Source: Candidatus Peregrinibacteria bacterium (GTDB lineage: Bacteria > Patescibacteriota > Gracilibacteria > UBA1369 > LOWO2-01-FULL-3). From it: a stretch of 5,071 bases of DNA. Below the pieces are notes generated by a model that was not told the origin of the DNA, ran no database searches, and worked only from the letters and a program-made list of their open reading frames with translations. A program made the position numbers and the translations under genes. Location: NCBI GenBank assembly GCA_016214225.1, contig JACROX010000116.1, forward strand, positions 1-5,071, given 5' to 3'. Position 1 is the first letter of the stretch. The number at the start of each line of letters is the position of its first letter. This document shows, one piece after another, positions 1 to 4,340 of the stretch.

Positions 1-181
1 TCTGATTTCTCGTATCTTTTGGAAAATCTTCGTTGGGTACTTTTGGAATCTTGCAATTGTTGTTATAGTCATTTTGGTGGAGGTTATTGATGTACTTGCC
101 TGTTTTCAGTATACCTCCACTGTCTTCTGGATAATTACCGAGTAAATAAATGTTGCAATCCGATAAAAAAAGCTGTACTTT
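1..181 (-). other. Start-less open frame at left edge, possible gene fragment
   Basis: On the minus strand, codons are open from position 181 to the window edge, bounded upstream by TAG at 182-184. The translation is soluble-protein-like, with stretches such as IYLLGNYPEDSGGI and KVPNEDFPKDTRN and host-like codons (CCA, GAA, AGA, AAA). It has no in-frame ATG, GTG or TTG. An in-frame ATG lies beyond the TAG at 209-211. A second frame from an ATG at 213-215 would join this one if one T were lost from the T7 run (plus-strand A165-A171). On the opposite strand, with the same codon boundaries, 2-145 is open and hydrophobic (segment AIVVIVILVEVIDVL, ending at TAA 143-145). It could instead be the C-terminus of a membrane protein, but a polar protein in AT-rich DNA gives exactly such an antisense. 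I do not recognise a family. A decayed gene, a frameshifted gene and a non-coding spacer all remain possible. Confidence 0.3.
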
Positions 182-191
182 CTAAAAGAAG

Positions 192-210
192 TGTATACAT
201 TTTGTGTACA
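192..210. promoter_or_regulatory. Paired palindromes, candidate operator upstream of regulator
   Basis: Perfect palindromes TGTATACA (192-199) and TGTACA (205-210) lie 37-55 bp before the regulator start. Their centres are 12 bp apart, and both are followed by ATT, so they also look like an imperfect direct repeat. TATACA at 194-199 could double as a -10 box, but no good -35 box sits 16-18 bp upstream. Autoregulation by the downstream winged-helix protein is inference only. Short AT-rich palindromes are common by chance. Confidence 0.22.
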
Positions 211-246
211 TTCATGGGCAAATAACTAGGGCATAAAGCAAAAATC

Positions 247-798
247 ATGCTAAAAAGGCTTTTTACGTCTAACACTCGTATAAAGCTTCTGACTATATTC
301 CTGATGAATCCTGACAGTGAATTTTTCATTAGGGAACTTACCAGAAAGCTTAACGAACAGATAAATTCAATTCGACGTGAGTTGGATAATCTTAAAAAAA
401 TCGGCTTTCTGAAAACAAAAGCAAAAAATCGCAAAAAATATTATTGCGTGAACAAAGAATTTGTCTTACTTGATGAACTGAAAAGCATAATAATAAAAGC
501 TCTTTCTTCGGAGCAGACTATTGCCAAAGACTTGGCCAAACTTGGGGATATTAAAATTTTGGTTTTATGCGGCCAATTTGTGGATAATCCAAAACAGGAC
601 GTGGATATGCTCATCGTGGGAAATATTGACAGGGAAGTGCTTGGAAATTACTTAAACAACGAACTGAAAACAAAACGTCCGGTCAGATTCGCCATAATGA
701 GCGAAGAAGACTACAAATACAGACTAAATTGCAAAGATCGTTTTGTAACGGAATTATTGAGCAACCCGAATAATCAAGTCCTCATAAAGAAAATTTAA
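247..798 (+). CDS. Winged-helix regulator with nucleotidyltransferase-like C-terminal domain
   Basis: This 183-residue cytoplasmic protein has two parts. Residues 1-72 look like an ArsR/MarR-type winged helix: a helix with RIKLLTIFL, a FFIRELTRKL segment, a recognition-helix candidate around QINSIRRELDNLKKIGFL, and a basic wing ending in KNRKKYYCVN. After a linker helix (about 73-100), residues 101-180 resemble the small MNT-type nucleotidyltransferase fold: IKILVLCGQF, then QDVDMLIVG with Asp118 and Asp120 in the usual metal-binding D-x-D place. The family's G-S (or G-T) is replaced by Gly109-Gln110, and no third acidic residue is obvious, so catalysis is doubtful. A ligand- or protein-sensing role is a fair guess. 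ATG 247 fits the start of the winged-helix fold; no clear Shine-Dalgarno precedes it. Its own target genes cannot be read from the sequence. It is separated from rplS by a promoter, so it is probably its own transcription unit. Fold assignment is moderately sure; function is not. Confidence 0.8.
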   Translation: MLKRLFTSNTRIKLLTIFLMNPDSEFFIRELTRKLNEQINSIRRELDNLKKIGFLKTKAKNRKKYYCVNKEFVLLDELKSIIIKALSSEQTIAKDLAKLGDIKILVLCGQFVDNPKQDVDMLIVGNIDREVLGNYLNNELKTKRPVRFAIMSEEDYKYRLNCKDRFVTELLSNPNNQVLIKKI

Positions 799-799
799 C

Positions 800-828
800 T
801 TGATTTAAACGCCGACCTTCTATAGAAT
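800..828 (+). promoter_or_regulatory. Sigma70-like promoter for rplS
   Basis: TTGATT (800-805, four of six consensus bases) is followed by exactly 17 bp and then TAGAAT (823-828, five of six). Transcription would start near 835, leaving a leader of only about 19 nt before the rplS ATG at 854. That leader (ending AACAACACAAACA) has no Shine-Dalgarno sequence, so initiation would depend on an unstructured A-rich leader. The -35 box begins two bases after the stop codon of the upstream regulator gene. Confidence 0.5.
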
Positions 829-853
829 TCCCACGCGTTAAACAACACAAACA

Positions 854-1306
854 ATGAATTTACTTCAAGAAATACAGGAATTGGCATCCGCGAAGAAAAA
901 AGTTCCGGAGCTGAAAACCGGATATACGGTACGCGTACATCAAAAAATTAAAGAAGGAGATAAAGAGCGTATTCAGATATTTGAAGGTCTTATAATTCAG
1001 ATAAACAGCGGACATGGAGCCGATAAAACCTTCACCGTAAGGAAAGTGGTGGAAGGAATTGGCGTAGAGAAGATTTTCCCTTTATATTCAACAAATATAG
1101 AAAAAATCGAAGTTAAAAAGAAGTCCAAAGTAAGGAGAGCAAAACTCTATTACATGAGACATAAATTCGGAAAATCCGCCAGATTAAAGGAAACATTGGT
1201 TAGCGGAAAAGAAACTAAAGCAAAAGATGAAAAAGAAATCGAAGCTTCGATATTGGAATTAGCGGAGCAAAAAGCAAAAGAAGAAACGGAAAAAACGGAA
1301 GCTTAA
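854..1306 (+). CDS. rplS: 50S ribosomal protein L19
   Basis: L19 binds 23S rRNA in the large subunit near the interface with the 30S subunit and contributes to an intersubunit bridge. The 150-residue product shows the family hallmarks in order: an N-terminal helix ([10 protein letters not shown]), a beta-barrel core with [21 protein letters not shown] and [18 protein letters not shown] (about 60-77), NIEKIEV, and the basic signature [11 protein letters not shown]...GKSARLKE at about 92-113. The bacterial core normally stops there (about 115 residues). Here a hydrophilic, Lys/Glu/Ala-rich tail of about 37 residues follows, probably helical or disordered; I recall such tails on ribosomal proteins of CPR bacteria. 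The ATG start matches the usual N-terminus. It has its own promoter-like sequence and lies away from rpsP, rimM and trmD, its common operon partners elsewhere. The csaB-like gene begins 4 nt after its stop and is probably cotranscribed. Confidence 0.97.
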   Translation: MNLLQEIQELASAKKKVPELKTGYTVRVHQKIKEGDKERIQIFEGLIIQINSGHGADKTFTVRKVVEGIGVEKIFPLYSTNIEKIEVKKKSKVRRAKLYYMRHKFGKSARLKETLVSGKETKAKDEKEIEASILELAEQKAKEETEKTEA

Positions 1307-1310
1307 GGAC

Positions 1311-2438
1311 ATGCTGAAAATAATTATTGCTGGAAATTACGGCGCGGGGAACATTGGCGATGAAATGATTCTCGAAGGTATTCTTAAAATACTTAGAGAT
1401 GTATTAACAGAACCTGAAATTACCGTATTAAGCGGCAATCCAAAAGAAACAGAAGAAAGACATAAAGTGTCCGCGGTGGAAAAATTTCCCGCGGGGATTA
1501 GAAGTTTGATAAAATCATTTTTTACGACAGGAAGTAAAACGAGAAAAGCGGTTAAAGAATGTGATTATTTTATTTTGGGAGGAGGAGGACTCTTTAACGG
1601 TAAAGATTTTTTCTCGAATATAATTTGGGGGATACAGGCTTTTTGGGCTTATCACTGCAAAAAATCGGCACTGATGATGGGGCAGAGCATGGACATGCCA
1701 AAATCCAAAATAATTAAATTGATTATAAAAAAACTTTTCAACAAAGCCTGTTTTATTTCCGTTAGGGACGAAAATTCCAAGGAAAATTTAAAAAAACTTG
1801 GAATTAGAAAAAAAATTTACGTTACTCCCGATTTTGCGTTTGAACTCCCATTTCGTAAAACAGAAATATCAGATAGCGTTTCACGAGAGAAATACGTTTT
1901 ATTTGCTTTAAGACAAACGAAAAAACTGGATCAGCATTTTAAAACCGTTATTGTGGAATTTATAAATTGGCTTATGGATTTTAAGAAATTAAATATAGTT
2001 TTGGTTAATTTTCAAAATACGGGCAGAGATTCCGACGATATGGTTAATGAAGAAATATACAAAGAAATAAAAGACAAAGAAAAAATAAAATTTATAAAAA
2101 ACACTGAATCCAGCGAACTTTTAAATCTTTTCGCGAATGCAGATTTTGCGGTATGTATGCGGTTTCACGCTGTTGTCTTAGCCGTAAAAACAGAGACTCC
2201 TTTTATCGCGTTGAATTACGCTTCGAAAGTGGAAGACTTTTTAAAATACGCGAAACTTGATAATCAAAAAATCGATTTGAATGATTTGAGCCAAGAGAAA
2301 TTAAAAATATATTTCGATCAATTTATAAGAGATCAAAATCTTAAAAGAAAAATGGAAGAATTTAACAAAAACGCGGCACGCAGGCTTTCGGAACTGGAGA
2401 ATCTTACTCTCCGTAATATTTTTTCAAGCGATCGCTGA
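1311..2438 (+). CDS. csaB: Polysaccharide pyruvyl transferase family protein, CsaB-like
   Basis: CsaB-type enzymes transfer a pyruvyl group from phosphoenolpyruvate to a sugar of a cell-wall polysaccharide as a ketal. In Gram-positive bacteria this modification anchors SLH-domain S-layer proteins. The 375-residue product has the family's GT-B-like layout: N-terminal glycine-rich GNYGAGNIGDE (8-18), ILGGGGLF (88-95), FISVRDENS (148-156), TPDFAFEL (172-179), then a second domain with CMRFHAVVLA (282-291, the R-x-H motif) and ALNYASKVEDF (300-310). Length is close to typical CsaB. There is no signal peptide or membrane span, so it is cytoplasmic or peripheral. It starts 4 nt after rplS. The only purine-rich sequence, AAGGA at 1305-1309, is one base from the ATG and too close for a normal Shine-Dalgarno, so translational coupling is likely. 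The last 35 bp overlap the end of the convergent kinase gene. The family is clear; whether the acceptor is a CsaB-type secondary wall polymer or another glycan is unknown. Confidence 0.92.
   Translation: MLKIIIAGNYGAGNIGDEMILEGILKILRDVLTEPEITVLSGNPKETEERHKVSAVEKFPAGIRSLIKSFFTTGSKTRKAVKECDYFILGGGGLFNGKDFFSNIIWGIQAFWAYHCKKSALMMGQSMDMPKSKIIKLIIKKLFNKACFISVRDENSKENLKKLGIRKKIYVTPDFAFELPFRKTEISDSVSREKYVLFALRQTKKLDQHFKTVIVEFINWLMDFKKLNIVLVNFQNTGRDSDDMVNEEIYKEIKDKEKIKFIKNTESSELLNLFANADFAVCMRFHAVVLAVKTETPFIALNYASKVEDFLKYAKLDNQKIDLNDLSQEKLKIYFDQFIRDQNLKRKMEEFNKNAARRLSELENLTLRNIFSSDR
2404..2438. other. 35-bp tail-to-tail gene overlap
   Basis: The pyruvyl transferase gene stops with TGA at 2436-2438 and the opposing kinase gene stops with TAA at 2404-2406, so their coding ends overlap by 35 bp. 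The overlap contains the perfect 10-bp palindrome AGCGATCGCT (2427-2436), which is read as Ser-Asp-Arg on both strands: residues 373-375 of the transferase and 345-347 of the kinase. No T-tract hairpin terminator is visible near it for either strand. Confidence 0.9.
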
Positions 2439-3468
2439 ATTCTTCTTGAGTGAAATGATGGTTTTGAGTTCCAACTCCGCCCACGACAAAAGAAGCCGCG
2501 GTATTGGCCAATTCACAGCATCTTTTTATGGGTGATTTTTGAATATAACCATGCAGAAATCCCGATCTGAAAGCATCTCCACAGCCTGTCGCGTCCACAA
2601 CTTTTAATCCCGGAATTGCGGGAACGACAAGACCGTCCGCGGTCCCCTTGGAGTTCGCTTCGCTCACGCTATTAGCTGGCAACCCTTTGGGTCGCTTTGT
2701 ATATATTTTCGCTCCATCTCCACCCAAAGTTTCAATAAAAAACCCTATTTCATTCAAAAGTTCCGGCACGCTTCGCCCAAGCAGATTTGTTATCATTGAA
2801 GTCTCATATTCATTTGCGATAACACCGATACTGCCATTCGTTATTTCTAAAAGTTGTTCTTTACTCAAAGAAGACATCGCTTGTCCGGGATCAAACAAAT
2901 ATGGGACGTTATGTTTTTTACATTCGCGGCTGAGCGCGAACATTCTATCAGGCATATCCGCGGAAATTATCCCGCAAGCGATTTCATCAATGTTAACTTT
3001 ACTCAAAGAAACGGCCTTACGCAGATTTTTCATCGCGGAAGGAGCAAAAATAGTGATTTGATTTTGATTTTTATCATTCAATATATAAGCCGCGGAAGTT
3101 AAACTGTTTTCGGCGACATCTATATATTTTACAGATATATCATTTGAAGTAAGCCATTTTTTATATTCTTCAAAATCATTTCCATAAACACCGACAATAT
3201 ATGGAGTTTCTCCGAGAAGCTTTAAATTATAGGCCACGTTTGGCGCGCATCCGCCAAAATAACGTTCATGATTGTCGGCCAAAAAAGAAATACTGAGATG
3301 CTGTATATCTTCGGGCAAAATGGTTTTATCAAAATAACCGTTAAAAGACATTATATAATCATACGCAACAGAACCGCATACAAGAATGCCTTTCAAACGA
3401 CCTGCCGCAGGCTGGTTGCCTAGCTTTTGCCGTGACCCGCCGCAGGCGGGGAACTCCTTTTTAGTCAT
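2404..3468 (-). CDS. PfkB-family carbohydrate/nucleoside kinase with two repeat-derived insertions
   Basis: PfkB (ribokinase) enzymes use ATP to phosphorylate a hydroxymethyl or hydroxyl group of sugars or nucleosides in the cytoplasm. Of 354 residues, the family core starts at about 26 with KGILVCGSVAYDYIM. It continues with the first signature FGGCAPNVAYNLKLLG (71-86), VGVYGNDF, LFDPGQ (191-196), VIANEYE (216-222), TLGGDGAKIYTK (248-259) and the second signature VVDATGCGDAF (290-300), with the anion-hole GxGD and catalytic base Asp298. The substrate cannot be told; overall it is closest to the ribokinase/adenosine kinase branch. Two segments do not belong to the fold. One is residues 6-24 at the N-terminus; the other is residues 259-279, between the GDGAKIYTK strand and the strand before the catalytic loop. 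Both come from GC-rich, hairpin-forming DNA and keep frame. Active-site motifs are intact, so function may survive. ATG 3468 overlaps the rfbA stop (TAATG), suggesting coupled translation; TTG at 3394-3396 is the alternative start. Confidence 0.92.
   Translation of the reverse strand: MTKKEFPACGGSRQKLGNQPAAGRLKGILVCGSVAYDYIMSFNGYFDKTILPEDIQHLSISFLADNHERYFGGCAPNVAYNLKLLGETPYIVGVYGNDFEEYKKWLTSNDISVKYIDVAENSLTSAAYILNDKNQNQITIFAPSAMKNLRKAVSLSKVNIDEIACGIISADMPDRMFALSRECKKHNVPYLFDPGQAMSSLSKEQLLEITNGSIGVIANEYETSMITNLLGRSVPELLNEIGFFIETLGGDGAKIYTKRPKGLPANSVSEANSKGTADGLVVPAIPGLKVVDATGCGDAFRSGFLHGYIQKSPIKRCCELANTAASFVVGGVGTQNHHFTQEEFSDRLKKYYGE
2631..2695 (-). repeat. GC-rich palindromic repeat-like insertion in kinase loop
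   Basis: This 65-bp stretch is 41/65 G+C (about 63%), far above its surroundings, and packs several inverted repeats: GACCG/CGGTC with a 4-nt loop (2631-2644), GCTA/TAGC (2668-2676), and a 7-bp stem at 2679-2695. In the minus-strand RNA that stem is GCGACCC-AAA-GGGUUGC with one G-U pair. A tandem TTCGC lies between (about 2654-2663). Only one copy is in the window. I recall similar sequence (GTGAGCGAAGCGAAC cores) as dispersed repeats in CPR genomes, but cannot confirm it here. It encodes the kinase segment containing GLPANSVSEANS, which has no counterpart in the usual PfkB fold. Boundaries are approximate. Confidence 0.6.
3400..3451 (-). repeat. Paired GC-rich palindromes inserted at kinase N-terminus
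   Basis: This 52-bp stretch is 37/52 G+C (about 71%). It holds two related palindromes: CCCGCC-TGC-GGCGGG at 3436-3450 (perfect 6-bp stem) and CCTGC-G-GCAGG at 3401-3411. On the minus strand both contain the core GCCTGCGGC followed by GGGTC or AGGTC, so they look like two diverged copies of one element about 25 bp apart. They are translated as PACGGS and PAAGR near the start of the kinase. The sequence resembles short dispersed palindromes I recall from Parcubacteria-type genomes. Confidence 0.65.
3454..3459 (-). promoter_or_regulatory. Consensus Shine-Dalgarno stranded inside kinase 5' end
   Basis: AAGGAG (minus strand, 3459 to 3454) lies just after the ATG at 3468-3466, inside the proposed coding region. 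The next plausible start that would give a canonical PfkB N-terminus is TTG at 3396-3394, 57 nt further on, beyond the palindrome pair. If the GC-rich insert is recent, this could be the original ribosome-binding site, now separated from its start codon. It may equally be ordinary Lys-Glu codons (AAG GAG). Confidence 0.35.
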
Positions 3469-4283
3469 TATTTGTTTAAACTTAAAGATTCGGCAATATT
3501 TACGGAAGAGTTTTCCAAAGATTTATGCCCCCTCTCGGCAATATTTAAATCATCATCAATAGCAGATAAACGGCTCTTTTGGGCAAGGACCGAAGCTTCA
3601 AGAAGTCCGTCAAAAGATTCTCCGCAATCTCCCCAAAATCCTTGAAGTATTCCATATTTCAATGTGCCTTGTTCAAGATAGAAATTATTGACATCGGTAA
3701 TCTCAAGCTCATTTCTAAGCGAAGGAGAAAGACCTTTGATAACTTCAAAAACTTGAGGGTCATACATATAAATTCCTGTAACGGCCAAATTTGTTTTTGG
3801 ATTTTTAGGTTTCTCAATTATTCTGGAAATTTTTCCATCTTCAATTTCAGCGACACCATAAGACTCGGGATTTTTAACTTCCTTCAAAAAAATACTCGCG
3901 CCTCTCGGTCGTGTTTTAAATTCGTTTATCGCGGGAGCAAGATCATCTTCAAAAATATTATCTCCAAGGATAACGACAACTTTTTCATTGTTCGCGAAAT
4001 TTTCAGCAAGACTAAGCGCTTGCGCGATACCTCCGGCCTCTTCCTGGACTTCATATGAAATCTTCATGCCAAACCGAGACCCTGAACCTAAAAGCTCCAG
4101 AAAATCACCAGCATGACCCTTCCCCGAAACAATTAAAGCATTATTAATCCCCGCGCTTTTAAGGGTAAAAAGCGGATAATAAATCATCGGCTTGTTGTAC
4201 ACAGGCAGAAGATGCTTGTTTGTAACCTTTGTTAGAGGGTGAAGCCTGCTTCCGGTTCCTCCCGCAAGTATGATTCCTTTCAT
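3468..4283 (-). CDS. rfbA: Glucose-1-phosphate thymidylyltransferase
   Basis: RfbA (RmlA) joins dTTP and glucose-1-phosphate to give dTDP-glucose and pyrophosphate, the first step of dTDP-L-rhamnose synthesis, in the cytoplasm. The 271-residue product carries the nucleotidyltransferase signature LAGGTGSRLHPLT (6-18), KHLLPVYNKPMIYYP (23-37), GGIAQAL (84-90), VVVILGDNIFEDD (102-114, metal-binding Asp108), SYGVAEI (141-147), IIEKP (155-159), TGIYMYD (169-175), LEITDVNN and WGDCGE (217-222), where many relatives read W-x-D-T-G. It is a little shorter than the common form of about 290. The tail from about 235 is hydrophilic, poorly conserved-looking, and contains a short internal repeat. ATG 4283 gives the canonical N-terminus and has AAGGG 8 nt upstream. 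It follows rfbD by 57 nt, and its stop codon shares one base with the kinase start, so the three are probably one operon. No internal promoter stood out. Confidence 0.96.
   Translation of the reverse strand: MKGIILAGGTGSRLHPLTKVTNKHLLPVYNKPMIYYPLFTLKSAGINNALIVSGKGHAGDFLELLGSGSRFGMKISYEVQEEAGGIAQALSLAENFANNEKVVVILGDNIFEDDLAPAINEFKTRPRGASIFLKEVKNPESYGVAEIEDGKISRIIEKPKNPKTNLAVTGIYMYDPQVFEVIKGLSPSLRNELEITDVNNFYLEQGTLKYGILQGFWGDCGESFDGLLEASVLAQKSRLSAIDDDLNIAERGHKSLENSSVNIAESLSLNK
3490..3547 (-). repeat. 13-bp direct repeat in rfbA 3' end
   Basis: TCGGCAATATTTA occurs at 3490-3502 and again at 3535-3547, exactly 45 bp apart. In the RfbA frame both encode Asn-Ile-Ala-Glu, at residues 247-250 and 262-265 (NIAER and NIAES). 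The 15-codon spacing suggests a small in-frame duplication in the variable C-terminal tail, although the sequence between the copies does not repeat clearly. Confidence 0.6.
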
Positions 4284-4291
4284 AGATTTTG

Positions 4292-4296
4292 CCCTT
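4292..4296 (-). promoter_or_regulatory. Ribosome-binding site for rfbA
   Basis: AAGGG on the minus strand (4296 to 4292) sits 8 nt before the rfbA ATG at 4283. A second AAGGA lies about 10 nt further upstream. This is the best-placed Shine-Dalgarno in the window, where most starts lack one. It supports the chosen start. The rest of the 57-bp gap to rfbD is AT-rich, with the palindrome TTAATTAA and no convincing promoter or terminator. Confidence 0.5.
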
Positions 4297-4340
4297 AAAT
4301 CCTTAAATTTGCTTAATTAAACAACAAAACACGAAAAAGA

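Noticed and set aside
153..181. TTGCAA-N17-TACTTT as a promoter for the regulator
   Set aside because: The spacing is ideal, but the -10 element matches only three of six consensus bases, too weak to call in AT-rich DNA.
135..434. Minus-strand 99-codon open frame antisense to the regulator gene
   Set aside because: Most of it is the complement of a convincing winged-helix coding region, and its composition (Phe/Leu/Ser-rich) is typical of an antisense shadow. Only its first part near 165-215 is discussed as a possible frameshift partner.
2428..2435. GCGATCGC, the HIP1-type octamer of cyanobacteria
   Set aside because: There is a single occurrence in the window, explained by coding on both strands; no other cyanobacterial sign is present.
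2436..2438. Recoding of TGA as glycine (Gracilibacteria-type code)
   Set aside because: TGA ends both the pyruvyl transferase and rfbD genes at the expected C-termini, and no internal TGA is needed in any conserved frame.
2608..2623. Inverted repeat TCCCG/CGGGA as a terminator
   Set aside because: It has no T-tract, lies well inside the kinase gene and encodes the native-looking PAIPG segment.
2648..3102. Plus-strand open frames opposite the kinase gene
   Set aside because: They are antisense to a well-supported PfkB coding sequence, have no ribosome-binding sites and show no recognisable domains.
3579..4058. Plus-strand 159-codon open frame opposite rfbA
   Set aside because: It is antisense to conserved RfbA motifs; the Phe/Ile/Asn-rich product looks like a shadow translation.
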